From assembly GCA_002423395.1 (NCBI GenBank), contig DIVZ01000005.1:382428-446427 (forward strand): a stretch of DNA of 64,000 nt, in the 5' to 3' direction. Position numbers and translations under genes: made by a program. The DNA comes from Eubacteriaceae bacterium UBA6119 (lineage in GTDB: Bacteria; Bacillota; Clostridia; Eubacteriales; UBA1433). Under the pieces are notes generated by a model that was given only the letters and a program-made list of their open reading frames with translations, did no database searches and was not told the DNA's origin. Below, piece by piece: positions 32,825 through 42,413 of the stretch; position 1 is the first letter of the stretch, and the number at the start of each line of letters is the position of its first letter.

Positions 32825-35800
32825 ATGAAAGCGAAGAAAATAACGGCGATATTATTGATAGTGTTAATGCTTCTAAGCTTTAGCCCGACCAATATATACG
32901 CTTGTGTAACACCAGATCCGACACCTATAACCGTAACGGTTAATGTTGATCAGAAACACGGCAACGATACACATGATTTTGCTAATTATACACTGCATTT
33001 AAATCAGGCGCAGTCAGACGCGCTGGCTTTGCTAAGCAATATTTCATTATCTAACTCATTGTACAATTCGTACGGAGTGCTTGCTGATAAATTTTCACAA
33101 CCTGTTAACGCAAGCGATTTGTACGGAGATGGGCAGATAGTATATCAGCAGATTGATGCTACGCACTATTATGTTTATATTTTGCTGAAAGAAGGCGGAC
33201 CATTTTATACGGTAACGTTCTTAACTAGCGCAGGGGGTTCGTTCGCTGCAGGAGCGCAAACGGTATTTGGCGGTATAGAAAACGGCACAAGATGGAACAG
33301 TGTTCCGATAGTTGTGCCTGCAACCGTAGCTAATGCCGGTTATGTATTTGATTCGTGGACTCCGAGCATACCGACTAATAATCCGAAAATCAGGCAGGAT
33401 CTTACATATACAGCGAGCTTTGTAAAAGATCCAGCGCAATGGAATACGATAAATTTTGTATCTAACGGAAACGGGACACTTTCCGGAACAACAACATACT
33501 CAGATATCTTAGACGGCACAACATGGAGCAGCGCAATAACGGCATTACCTACTCCGGTCGCGGCTGCAGGATTCAAGTTTGACCACTGGAGCCCTTCAAT
33601 ACCGGAAGGTTCGAGCGCAATAAATGACAGCGCAACATATACAGCATACTTTGTAATAGATCCAGACCAATATAATACGATAAACTTCGTATCAGCCGGA
33701 AACGGAACTCTTAGCGGTACAACAACATACTCAGATATCTTAGACGGCACAACATGGAGCAGCGCAATAACGGTATTACCTACTCCGGTTGCAGCTATAG
33801 GATTTGAGTTTGACTACTGGAGTCCGTCAATACCGACAGGCTCAAGCGCAATAAACGACAGCGCAACATACACAGCATACTTTGTTGCGATTGACTATAC
33901 AATAACATACAACAACATACTTCCTACAGATACGAATACTAACCCTGCAAGCTATGTAAAAGCTGATACACCAATAACATTAGCTGACGCGGCAAGACTG
34001 GGTTACACATTCGGCGGCTGGTATGATAACGTAGGACTTACAGGCTCTGCAGTAACAAGCATAGCAGACGGAACAACAGGCAACTTAACATACTGGGCAA
34101 AATGGACTCAGGATGAATATACAATCACATATAACAATATACTTCCTACAGATACGAATACTAACCCCGCAAGCTATGTTGAAGCTGATACACCAATTAC
34201 ATTAGCTGACGCATCAAGACTTGGTTATACATTCGGCGGCTGGTATGATAACGTAGGACTTACAGGCTCTGCAGTAACAAGCATAGCTGACGGAACAACT
34301 GGCAACTTAACATACTGGGCGAAATGGACTCAGGATGAATATAGCATAACATACAACAACATACTTCCTACAGATACCAATAGTAACCCGGCAACATACA
34401 AAGAAGATCAGACATCATTTGCACTTAATAACGCAGTAAGATTTGGCTGGACATTCTTAGGCTGGTATGATAACGCGGAACTTAGCGGAGCACCGATAAC
34501 TGCCGTAGCCGAAGGAACAACAGGAAGCCTTACATACTGGGCTAAATGGGAAAAAGACGCAAGTTTGTGGTATGATGTAAACTTTACTACAAACGGTCAC
34601 GGAACACTAAGCGGAACGGCAAGCTATAACGATATTTTGGATGGAACAGTATGGAATACTGTTATAACAGTACCTACTCCGATACCGAATGTAGGATATA
34701 AATTAGGTGCGTGGTCTCCGAATATCCCCAACGGAACATCACAGATTAAATCTGATTTGACATTTACATATAATTTTAAAGCCATTAAATATGATATTAA
34801 TTATGTACTCAACGGCGGAATAAATGATTGGCGCAATCCTAATAAATATACAATAGAAGATACAGTAAATTTCCATAATCCTTACAGATTAGGATATACA
34901 TTCCAAGGCTGGTATGCGACATCAGATTTCACAGGTTCGCCTGTTACAGGCATTTCTCAAGGAACTACAGATAATGTAAAACTGTATGCGAAATGGGAAA
35001 AAGATCCGGCTTACTGGAACGATGTTAACTTTACAACGGACGGACACGGAACTTTAAGCGGAACAACAAGCTATACAGATATATTTATAGGAACGCCATG
35101 GTTCTTGGCAATAGATTCAGTACCGACGCCTATAGCTGATGCGGGATATGAATTTAACGTATGGAGCCCCAAACTTCCAAAATGGTATAATCTGATATGG
35201 GCAGACGCAACATATATGGCAGACTTTGTTCCGATTGATTACAGTATATCTTATGTACTTAACGGCGGTATAAACAATGCAGGAAACTTGACGACATACA
35301 ATATCGAAAGCAGCACAATAACTCTGCTTGACCCGTCATACTACGGTTACACATTCCTGGGATGGTATGACAATGAAGAACTTACAGGTGCTGCGGTAAC
35401 AACCATTCCGACAGGCAGCACGGGAGACAAGACATTCTATGCTAAATGGGAAAAAGACGCAAGTCTGTGGTATGATGTAAACTTCACAACAGACGGCAAC
35501 GGCACACTTACAGGCACAACAAGTTTTGCTGATATACTTAACGGAACGATATGGAATACAGTCGTAACAATACCGACAGCAACACCCAAAGCTGGATATG
35601 TATTTAACGGCTGGACTCCGGTTCTTCCGGCGGCAACATCAGCTATAACAAAAGATGTAACGTATAAAGCAAACTTTAGAGCCATAGTTTATGACATAAC
35701 ATATATATTAAACGACGGAACAAACAGCGCAGATAATCCCGCAACATATACAGTAAACAGCGGAACAATTACTTTTGCTGATCCGACAAGAGAAGGATAT

Positions 35801-36253
35801 ACCTTCGACGGCTGGTATAATAACGCAGACTTTACTGGAGATAAAGTAACAAGAATAGCTGCGGGAAGCACGGGAGATGTAACACTTTACGCAAAATGGA
35901 CGGCAAACACGATTATTGATGATAATCCTGTACCGTTGACACCCGGAACACCGGTGCTTACACTTATTGACCTGTTCTGCGCAATACTTACATTACTGGG
36001 CATGATATACATGTTAACATCCAAGAAAAATACAGATGATGAAAACGCGGCCCGCAGAAGAAAAACAACAAGAATAACAGGCGTAGTGTTAGCGGCAGTA
36101 GGGGTAATATTATTCTTCATAACACAGCCTCTTGTATGGAACTTCAGATGGGTAGATAAATGGACAGTACTGTTCATAGTAGTAACACTTGCACAGGCAG
36201 CAGCAATTTACATTAAAAATAAAGCAAATAAAGCTGAAGCTACACAAGAATAA
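32825..36253 (+). CDS. InlB B-repeat surface protein with three-helix C-terminal anchor
   Basis: 1142 aa. Signal peptide MKAKKITAILLIVLMLLSF...IYA. A unique N-terminal domain (about 27-120) precedes alternating modules: a divergent InlB type (VNFTTNGHGTLSGTxSYxDILDGT...GYxFxxWSPxxP) and a standard B-repeat type (ITYNNILPTDTNTNPASY...GYTFGGWYDN...YWAKW). After about residue 1040 come three hydrophobic helices (near 1045-1067, 1082-1105 and 1111-1130) and a short Lys/Glu tail, so it is membrane-anchored rather than sortase-linked. SD AAGGAGG lies 8 nt before the ATG. Probable adhesin; ligand unknown. Confidence 0.9.
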   Translation: MKAKKITAILLIVLMLLSFSPTNIYACVTPDPTPITVTVNVDQKHGNDTHDFANYTLHLNQAQSDALALLSNISLSNSLYNSYGVLADKFSQPVNASDLYGDGQIVYQQIDATHYYVYILLKEGGPFYTVTFLTSAGGSFAAGAQTVFGGIENGTRWNSVPIVVPATVANAGYVFDSWTPSIPTNNPKIRQDLTYTASFVKDPAQWNTINFVSNGNGTLSGTTTYSDILDGTTWSSAITALPTPVAAAGFKFDHWSPSIPEGSSAINDSATYTAYFVIDPDQYNTINFVSAGNGTLSGTTTYSDILDGTTWSSAITVLPTPVAAIGFEFDYWSPSIPTGSSAINDSATYTAYFVAIDYTITYNNILPTDTNTNPASYVKADTPITLADAARLGYTFGGWYDNVGLTGSAVTSIADGTTGNLTYWAKWTQDEYTITYNNILPTDTNTNPASYVEADTPITLADASRLGYTFGGWYDNVGLTGSAVTSIADGTTGNLTYWAKWTQDEYSITYNNILPTDTNSNPATYKEDQTSFALNNAVRFGWTFLGWYDNAELSGAPITAVAEGTTGSLTYWAKWEKDASLWYDVNFTTNGHGTLSGTASYNDILDGTVWNTVITVPTPIPNVGYKLGAWSPNIPNGTSQIKSDLTFTYNFKAIKYDINYVLNGGINDWRNPNKYTIEDTVNFHNPYRLGYTFQGWYATSDFTGSPVTGISQGTTDNVKLYAKWEKDPAYWNDVNFTTDGHGTLSGTTSYTDIFIGTPWFLAIDSVPTPIADAGYEFNVWSPKLPKWYNLIWADATYMADFVPIDYSISYVLNGGINNAGNLTTYNIESSTITLLDPSYYGYTFLGWYDNEELTGAAVTTIPTGSTGDKTFYAKWEKDASLWYDVNFTTDGNGTLTGTTSFADILNGTIWNTVVTIPTATPKAGYVFNGWTPVLPAATSAITKDVTYKANFRAIVYDITYILNDGTNSADNPATYTVNSGTITFADPTREGYTFDGWYNNADFTGDKVTRIAAGSTGDVTLYAKWTANTIIDDNPVPLTPGTPVLTLIDLFCAILTLLGMIYMLTSKKNTDDENAARRRKTTRITGVVLAAVGVILFFITQPLVWNFRWVDKWTVLFIVVTLAQAAAIYIKNKANKAEATQE
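33899..34342 (+). repeat. Tandem 222-bp (74-aa) repeat
   Basis: Copy 1 33899-34120 and copy 2 34121-34342 differ at only about 14 positions by eye; a third, more diverged unit follows. A neighbouring repeat type is also copied (33480-33560 and 33710-33790 nearly identical). This shows recent expansion of the array. Confidence 0.85.
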
Positions 36254-36271
36254 TTTGCAATACAATGAAAC

Positions 36272-36303
36272 AAAAAAGCGCCTTTTATAAGGCGCTTTTT
36301 TTA
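36272..36303 (+). terminator. Terminator of the InlB surface protein gene
   Basis: AGCGCCTT (36277-36284) pairs with AAGGCGCT (36289-36296), loop TTAT, flanked by A and T runs. Confidence 0.92.
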
Positions 36304-36331
36304 TAAAAAAACATATTTATCAGTATTTTAA

Positions 36332-36360
36332 TTGATTAATTTAAAATAAAATAATATAAT
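36332..36360 (+). promoter_or_regulatory. Promoter of the 2-hydroxyacid dehydrogenase gene
   Basis: -35 TTGATT 36332-36337, 17-nt spacer, -10 TATAAT 36355-36360. Confidence 0.6.
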
Positions 36361-36417
36361 GATAATGTTTTTTAAATAAATACAATTGTGCGTATTATAG
36401 AAATAAGGAGATTATAT

Positions 36418-37389
36418 ATGAAAGCAGTACTTGTAGATAATTTTTGGAAGTTTGATCCTGAAAAAGAAAAAAAGATGTTTGAAAAAGAAGGAATAGAATT
36501 TGTCGTAGCTAATGTTACGGATGATGATGACTACGTAGCTAAATGCAAAGATGCCGATGCAGTACTTATAGGAATGCGCAAGACGCCTCCTGCGGTTATT
36601 GAAAAGCTTGAGAATTGCAAAGTTATGGTTAGGTACGGAATAGGTTATGATGTAATAGATGTGGATGCATGCAATAAAAAGAAAATAGCTGTTTGCAACA
36701 TACCTGACTATTGCATTGAAGAAGTTGCGGCTCATACCGCGGCTTTAGCGCTTGACTGCTTAAGGCAGATTACATACCGCAACAGACTTGTTCATCAAGC
36801 TAAATGGATAGGGGAAGCGCACGGATACTCAGTGAAAAGGCTGTCCACTTTAACATACGGTTTATGCGGTTTTGGGAATATTGCCAGAAAAACAGCCGAA
36901 CATATGAAAAGCTTCGGGTTTAAATTAGTTGCTTACGATCCATTTGTTAAAGAAGAAGTGTTCGAGGCGGCAGGAGTAAAAAAAGTAAGCTTGGATGAAT
37001 TGTGCAAAATATCAGATATTATATCAGTTCATGTGCCGCTTTCAAAAGAAACATTTCATTTAATAGCAAAACCGCAGTTTGATATTATGAAAAAAGGCGT
37101 TATTATAATTAATACTTCAAGGGGCGGACTTGTATGTCAGGAAGATTTGCTTGACGCAATTGATGCGGGCATAGTAAAAGCCGCAGGGCTTGACGTTTTG
37201 GAAACAGAGCCGCTTACAAACATAAATGAAAGAATTTTAAAATACGATAGCATTCTACTTACTCCTCATTTCGCTTTTAACAGCGATGAATCGTTTGAAG
37301 AGCTGAGAGAAAAAGTAGTATTAAGTGCAATAAAAGTACTTAAAGGCGAACTGCCAAACAATGTTGTTAACAAAAAGAACTTAATTTAA
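36418..37389 (+). CDS. D-isomer-specific 2-hydroxyacid dehydrogenase
   Basis: 323 aa from ATG 36418 (AAGGAG 7 nt upstream; an upstream start 36388 has no SD). NAD-binding motif GFGNIARKTAEHM with YDPFV following; catalytic Arg in NTSRGGLV, Glu in LDVLETEPL and His in LTPHFAF. Resembles the CtBP/phosphoglycerate-dehydrogenase-like branch. Likely reduces a 2-keto acid or oxidises a D-2-hydroxyacid with NAD. Isolated gene with its own promoter and terminator; the exact substrate is unknown. Confidence 0.9.
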   Translation: MKAVLVDNFWKFDPEKEKKMFEKEGIEFVVANVTDDDDYVAKCKDADAVLIGMRKTPPAVIEKLENCKVMVRYGIGYDVIDVDACNKKKIAVCNIPDYCIEEVAAHTAALALDCLRQITYRNRLVHQAKWIGEAHGYSVKRLSTLTYGLCGFGNIARKTAEHMKSFGFKLVAYDPFVKEEVFEAAGVKKVSLDELCKISDIISVHVPLSKETFHLIAKPQFDIMKKGVIIINTSRGGLVCQEDLLDAIDAGIVKAAGLDVLETEPLTNINERILKYDSILLTPHFAFNSDESFEELREKVVLSAIKVLKGELPNNVVNKKNLI

Positions 37390-37410
37390 TTGTTATATAT
37401 AAATCACTTT

Positions 37411-37438
37411 TTAAACCGCTGTAAAGCGGTTTTATTTT
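37411..37438 (+). terminator. Terminator of the dehydrogenase gene
   Basis: AAACCGCT (37413-37420) pairs with AGCGGTTT (37425-37432), loop GTAA, T-rich tail. Confidence 0.85.
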
Positions 37439-37488
37439 GCTTTATAATATTATATAATAAATATAACGTTATTATATGGAGCTATATT

Positions 37489-38379
37489 ATGATATTGGTT
37501 TTTGGCCATAATTTTTCTTATACTGATATTGACAGCATCACATCTTCAATTGCTCTTACGTACATTTTAAAAGCAGAGGGCAAGGATGCAAAAGCGGTTA
37601 TTATAAACAAAGACGCCATACAGGATTCAGATAAAAATATTATTTTACAAATTCGCGGTTTAGAGATACCGGAGTTTGTATCAAAAGAAACGATTTTAAA
37701 TAATGATATAGCTATTGCAGATCACAATGACCCTGATGAGTCATTCGGCGCGATTGGTATTAACAAAACGCCTGTTTTCTGTATTGACCACCACCTTGAC
37801 ACGGGGATAAAGGCTGGTGTAAAAATTATAAAGAAAGTCGGAGCGGCGGCTACGCTTGTCGCTCAACTGGCTAAGGATAAAGGAATTAAATTGCCTGACA
37901 GCATAGCTGAGGCGCTGGTGTTTGGCATTTTATGCGATACGAAAGGTTTTAAAAGCAAAAAAACGACACAGGATGATAAAGATATGGTTGAGTATCTGTA
38001 TTCCGCTTATAATATCTCAAAAACAATTGAGGAAATAATATTGCTTGTAATTGCGGATACGGATATAAGCAATATGACTATAGAAGAGATACTGAATAAT
38101 GATTTAAAGGAATACAACAATGATTTAATAGGTATTGCGTCAATGGAAGTTACGGATGACGACTATCTGCTGAAAATAGATGAAATATTAAAAGAAGGAT
38201 GGAACACAAAGTACGAGTTATATGTTTTTATGCTTTTTAAATTTCACAAGGATGAAACGACAGTTTATTATTTTGATAAAAAATATAAATGTTTTCCAGA
38301 TATTAAAAACTACAATTCAATAATATCAAGAGGGCAGGATATTGTGCCTGAAGTTTTTGAGAAAATCGGCAAACAATAA
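37489..38379 (+). CDS. Divergent family II inorganic pyrophosphatase-like DHH protein
   Basis: 297 aa from ATG 37489 (TGGAG upstream; longer frames lack an SD and would run through the preceding terminator). DHH domain with GHNFSYTDIDS (His7, Asp13, Asp15), ADHND (Asp78), IDHHL (Asp100, His101, His102) and LCDTKGF (Asp150), then a DHHA2-like C-terminal domain. Typical manganese pyrophosphatases have GHxNPDTDS; here two residues are inserted in that metal loop. It may hydrolyse pyrophosphate or a related phosphoester. It is probably cotranscribed with the dGTPase 14 nt downstream. Confidence 0.82.
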   Translation: MILVFGHNFSYTDIDSITSSIALTYILKAEGKDAKAVIINKDAIQDSDKNIILQIRGLEIPEFVSKETILNNDIAIADHNDPDESFGAIGINKTPVFCIDHHLDTGIKAGVKIIKKVGAAATLVAQLAKDKGIKLPDSIAEALVFGILCDTKGFKSKKTTQDDKDMVEYLYSAYNISKTIEEIILLVIADTDISNMTIEEILNNDLKEYNNDLIGIASMEVTDDDYLLKIDEILKEGWNTKYELYVFMLFKFHKDETTVYYFDKKYKCFPDIKNYNSIISRGQDIVPEVFEKIGKQ

Positions 38380-38393
38380 CAGGAGATAGTGTG

Positions 38394-39632
38394 ATGGAGA
38401 GTGAAAAGAAATTTATAACAGCAGCGGCACTGCCTGAAAATAAAAACTGGGATAAGTTGATTAAAAGAGAATCAGAATTATACAAGAGATACGATGACAT
38501 AAGAAATGCATTTGAAAGAGACTATACGAGAATACTACATTCGCTTGCCTTTAGAAGGCTAAAACACAAAACACAGGTTTATTCAAATATTGATAATGAC
38601 CATGTATGCACAAGAGTGGAACATGTTATTCATGTTGATTCAGTCAGCCATACAATAGCAACAAAGTTAGGTCTAAATACAGATTTGACAAAAGCAATAT
38701 CAAATGGTCATGATTTAGGGCACGCGCCATTTGGGCATAGAGGGGAGAAAATACTAGCAAAGATTGCTACTAAATATTTAAAAGAAAATTTTTGGCATGA
38801 AAAAAACGGTCTTCATTTTGTTGATGATGTAGAATTATTAGAAGATTATACTAAAACATATAAAAATCTTTATCTAACCTATGCGGTAAGAGACGGGATT
38901 ATTTCACATTGCGGAGAAGTAGATGAAAATGGGCTTAGGCCAAGAGACAGTTTTATCGACCTTAAAGATTTTTATAAATCCGGTCAATTTCAGCCTGTTA
39001 CATGGGAAGGTTGCATAGTAAAAATATCTGATAAAATTGCTTATTTAGGAAGAGATATAGAAGATGCTATAAGATTGGGAATGATTTCTGGTAAAGAATT
39101 AAAAAGATTAGAAGATTTGGCTGCAAGAACTAACATTAAAAACGCTATAAATACAACAGTAATAATTAATAGCATGATTATTGACATATGTAAAAATAGT
39201 TCTCCGGAAAAAGGGATATGTTTAAGTTATGAAACTAATAGTTTAATGAATGAAATTAAATTATTTAATTCAAAATATATTTATAAAAATAAAAGATTAA
39301 TAACGTTTGAAAAATTTTCAAAATTAATTATAGAGGAATTATTTAAAGTTTTATTTAATATATATAAGAACGAAAAAACACTTGAAGAAATTGAAAAAAA
39401 AATAAAAATATACCCAGATTTGATGAGTGGTTTTCTAAAATGGTTAGTCTGCTATTGTACTATTGATTACAATACAGATTTAATTAATACAAATAATTAT
39501 AGATATGATAATAAAAAAATATATAAAAATCTTGAAACAGAAGATTTGTATATCAGAGCGATTTTGGACTACATATCGGGAATGACCGACGCTTATGCTA
39601 TTAAGGTGTTTAACGGGCTGCTTAAATATTAA
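38394..39632 (+). CDS. HD-domain dGTPase-like triphosphohydrolase
   Basis: 412 aa from ATG 38394 (AGGAGA 7 nt upstream). HD motifs: TRVEHVIHVDSVSHTIA, NGHDLGHAPFGHRGE and SDKIAYLGRDIED, as in the dNTP triphosphohydrolase family. Hydrolyses dGTP or other dNTPs to the nucleoside and triphosphate, which suits a pyrophosphatase-like upstream partner. The C-terminal 170 residues are coded by clearly more AT-rich DNA than the N-terminal half. It ends 4 bp from the convergent nadA stop. Confidence 0.9.
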   Translation: MESEKKFITAAALPENKNWDKLIKRESELYKRYDDIRNAFERDYTRILHSLAFRRLKHKTQVYSNIDNDHVCTRVEHVIHVDSVSHTIATKLGLNTDLTKAISNGHDLGHAPFGHRGEKILAKIATKYLKENFWHEKNGLHFVDDVELLEDYTKTYKNLYLTYAVRDGIISHCGEVDENGLRPRDSFIDLKDFYKSGQFQPVTWEGCIVKISDKIAYLGRDIEDAIRLGMISGKELKRLEDLAARTNIKNAINTTVIINSMIIDICKNSSPEKGICLSYETNSLMNEIKLFNSKYIYKNKRLITFEKFSKLIIEELFKVLFNIYKNEKTLEEIEKKIKIYPDLMSGFLKWLVCYCTIDYNTDLINTNNYRYDNKKIYKNLETEDLYIRAILDYISGMTDAYAIKVFNGLLKY

Positions 39633-39636
39633 GCAA

Positions 39637-40551
39637 TCAACTGCCTTTTTTAGATAAGATATGCATATTCTCAAGCGACTTGTAAGCTTTTTTGCGTATA
39701 TCCTCGTCAATTATAATTTCGTTGTCGCCATTTTTAAGTGAATGATATATATCATGCAAAGTAGTTTTTTTCATATTGACGCATGTCATTGTAACGCCGG
39801 GCACATAAAAGTGTTTATGCGGGCTTCTTTTTTTCATTTCATGCAGAACACCCGATTCAGTGACTATTATAAATTCATCGGAAGAAGATGTCTGCGTATA
39901 TTTAATAATTTCTCCCGTGCTTCCTATAAAATCGGCGATATCGCGGATTTCTTTTTCACATTCGGGATGAACAAGTATTTTAGCGTTTGGCTTAAGCTCC
40001 TCGGCGGCAAGGATATTTTCTTTTTTTACTTTTACGTGAGTTATGCAATGGCCTTCCCAGAGATAAAATGTTTTATCGGGAAATTTTTCCGCGATAAATT
40101 CTCCAAGGTTTTTGTCGGGCAGGAATATTATTTCTTTATTGGGAATGTTTTTTATTATATCGACTGCCGAAGATGAGGTAACGCAGACATCGCATAGCGC
40201 TTTGACATCTGTGTTTGAGTTGATGTAGCATACAACAGCGGCGGCAGGATGAGCTTTTTTTAATTCAGTCAGTTTTTCCGCGTCCGCCATATCAGCCATA
40301 GGGCAGCCTGCGGTAGGATTGGGCAGTATTATCCTTTTTTCTGGAGATAGAATTTTTGCGCTTTCGGCCATGAATTTCACTCCGCAGAAAACAATCGTTT
40401 TATTGGAGCTGTTTTTGGCTAATTCGCTTAGATAATATGAATCGCCGACATAATCGGCAATATCCTGAACTTCATCTATTTGATAATAATGCGCCAGTAT
40501 CAGCGCGTCTTTTTCTTTTTTTAACTTATTTATTTCGGCTGATAAATCCAT
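39637..40551 (-). CDS. nadA: Quinolinate synthase
   Basis: 304 aa, class with three 4Fe-4S ligands: Cys in FCGVKFMAES, in CDVCVTSSS and in TCVNMKKTTL. Other motifs: ILAHYYQ, GDSYYLSE, NPTAGCPMADM, LPDKNLG, VHPEC and TESGVLH. Condenses iminoaspartate with dihydroxyacetone phosphate to quinolinate for NAD synthesis. Start at ATG 40551 with GGAG 9 nt upstream; a TTG at 40566 overlaps the SD. nadB and nadC are not adjacent, unlike in many Clostridia. Confidence 0.96.
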   Translation of the reverse strand: MDLSAEINKLKKEKDALILAHYYQIDEVQDIADYVGDSYYLSELAKNSSNKTIVFCGVKFMAESAKILSPEKRIILPNPTAGCPMADMADAEKLTELKKAHPAAAVVCYINSNTDVKALCDVCVTSSSAVDIIKNIPNKEIIFLPDKNLGEFIAEKFPDKTFYLWEGHCITHVKVKKENILAAEELKPNAKILVHPECEKEIRDIADFIGSTGEIIKYTQTSSSDEFIIVTESGVLHEMKKRSPHKHFYVPGVTMTCVNMKKTTLHDIYHSLKNGDNEIIIDEDIRKKAYKSLENMHILSKKGS

Positions 40552-40671
40552 AATTTTTTTCTCCAAGAAATTATTGTAGTATGAATTAAATTATGCCCTT
40601 ATTAAATATCTTTATTAAAATATTTTAGGCAATTATTTTGCCGATATCAATCTGATTAGCTCTGCAAATAA

Positions 40672-40702
40672 AAAAAAGCTGCAAGTTAATGCAGCTTTTT
40701 TA
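40672..40702. terminator. Terminator of cstA (minus strand)
   Basis: AAAAAAGCTGCA (40672-40683) pairs with TGCAGCTTTTTT (40690-40701), 6-nt loop. Bidirectional sequence, placed after the cstA stop. Confidence 0.88.
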
Positions 40703-40714
40703 AATAATAATTTT

Positions 40715-42403
40715 TTATTTTGCTTCTATAGCTTTTTTCTTAAACAATGTTTGGATGCCTTCTATCGCCATAATAACAGCAAGTATTACTAATAATACGC
40801 CGAATATAGCCTGAAGACCGTCAACTCCCATTGTGCCGGTGCCTGCGCTGAGCGCTTTGAACTTAGCTATTAAAGTTATGATAAGCGCTGAGATGGTTGC
40901 GACAAGCATAAATGCCATCGGGAAGTAGAACATTTTGTTATTTTTACCGATGTTACCCAGCCAAGCGGCAACAGCGAGAAGAGCAAGGCCTGCAAGCAGC
41001 TGGTTGGCAGCGCCGAACAAAGGCCAAATTTTAGCGTAGCCGCCTTTGGCCATTAAGCCGCCGATTGCTACAGTTATAAATGTTGTAATATAAGGATTGG
41101 TAATTGCTTTTTTCCAGCCTGCAACATTTTTTCTGTCTTCTTCGCCAAGCAGGAAGAATTCGGTAAACATATATCTTCCTAGACGAGTCCCGGTATCCAA
41201 TGATGTTAAGCAGAATACCGATACAGAAAGAATTATCAGAGCGTAAGCCACGGCGTATGAAGATTCACCCGCGAAGCTCTTAATCATTGTCGCTACGCCG
41301 GAAGCCATTACTGCGGTAGGCGCAAGTGTTGAAACAGCGCCGTTTTTAAACATAACGCCGGCAGCAATCAAAGCTATCGTTGCGAGTGCGCATTCAATAA
41401 GCATTCCGCCGTAGCCGATTACTTTCGCGTCTTTTTCCGTGTTAAGCTGTTTGGCTGTTGTTCCGGAAGCAACCAAACTATGGAAGCCTGAAATAGCGCC
41501 ACAGGCAACAGTAATAAACAGCATCGGGAAAAGCTGGCTTTTTCCTGTCAATCCGGTAAATCCTCCAAATGCAGGAAGATCTATTGTCGGATGCGCCACG
41601 ACAAGACCAAGTATAGCTGCGAACATCATACCATAAAGCAAGAAAGAGCTTAAGTAATCTCTTGGCTGCAACAGAATCCAAACAGGGGTAACTGAAGCAA
41701 CATAGATGTAGATTAATACTATTATTAACCATATATTTCCGGACATATAGATCGGGAATTTAATACCGATTATAAGCGATATCACAATTGCAATAATTCC
41801 GGTAATAGTCATGATGCCTAACGGCGCTTTTTTGCGGTATACAAAGAAACCGAATATAACAGCCATTACAATAAACAATACAGATACCATTGCGGTTGTT
41901 CCGTTTGCGGGAACTTTAGTTCCATCGGCGGCGAAACCGTTGAAGGTGCTTACAACAATGCTTGCAAAAGCTGCAACTACAAGAAGTAGTGTCAGATATG
42001 CAAATAAAAGAAACAGCCTTTTTGCTCTGACGCCGATATTTTTTTCAATTACATATCCGATAGACTGACCTTTGTGACGGATTGATGCAAACAATGATGA
42101 AAAGTCCTGTACCGCACCAAAGAAAATTCCGCCGATAATAATCCATAGCAATACCGGCACCCAACCGAAAATTGCTGCAAGTATAGGCCCGTTAATAGGT
42201 CCTGCACCCGCGATAGATGAAAAATGATGCCCCATTAATACGGCACTTTTTGCTGGCACATAATCAAGACCATCTGTTTGAGTATGAGCCGGAGTTGGAC
42301 GATTGGGGTCAACACCCCACTGTTTTGCCAGCCAACTTCCATAGAATACATAGCCTAAGACTAAGCATACTAAGGAAATAAGTAGAATGACAAGTGCGTT
42401 CAT
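40715..42403 (-). CDS. cstA: CstA-family carbon starvation transporter
   Basis: 562 aa, about 15-16 membrane helices. Family motifs GHHFSSIAGAGPINGPILAA, QDFSSLFASIRHKGQSIGY, SGFHSLVASGTTAKQL and SLDTGTRLGRYMF. The family imports pyruvate or peptides. SD TAGGAGG lies before the ATG. It follows the 177-aa unknown gene by 10 nt in one operon. Confidence 0.94.
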   Translation of the reverse strand: MNALVILLISLVCLVLGYVFYGSWLAKQWGVDPNRPTPAHTQTDGLDYVPAKSAVLMGHHFSSIAGAGPINGPILAAIFGWVPVLLWIIIGGIFFGAVQDFSSLFASIRHKGQSIGYVIEKNIGVRAKRLFLLFAYLTLLLVVAAFASIVVSTFNGFAADGTKVPANGTTAMVSVLFIVMAVIFGFFVYRKKAPLGIMTITGIIAIVISLIIGIKFPIYMSGNIWLIIVLIYIYVASVTPVWILLQPRDYLSSFLLYGMMFAAILGLVVAHPTIDLPAFGGFTGLTGKSQLFPMLFITVACGAISGFHSLVASGTTAKQLNTEKDAKVIGYGGMLIECALATIALIAAGVMFKNGAVSTLAPTAVMASGVATMIKSFAGESSYAVAYALIILSVSVFCLTSLDTGTRLGRYMFTEFFLLGEEDRKNVAGWKKAITNPYITTFITVAIGGLMAKGGYAKIWPLFGAANQLLAGLALLAVAAWLGNIGKNNKMFYFPMAFMLVATISALIITLIAKFKALSAGTGTMGVDGLQAIFGVLLVILAVIMAIEGIQTLFKKKAIEAK

Positions 42404-42413
42404 ATTATTCCTC

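Noticed and set aside
33340..33750. 136-aa minus-strand frame within the InlB repeats
   Set aside because: Repeated frame caused by the repeated DNA on the other strand.
33890..34560. CRISPR-like array
   Set aside because: Repeats are 222 bp, in frame and coding; no short spacer pattern exists anywhere in the window.
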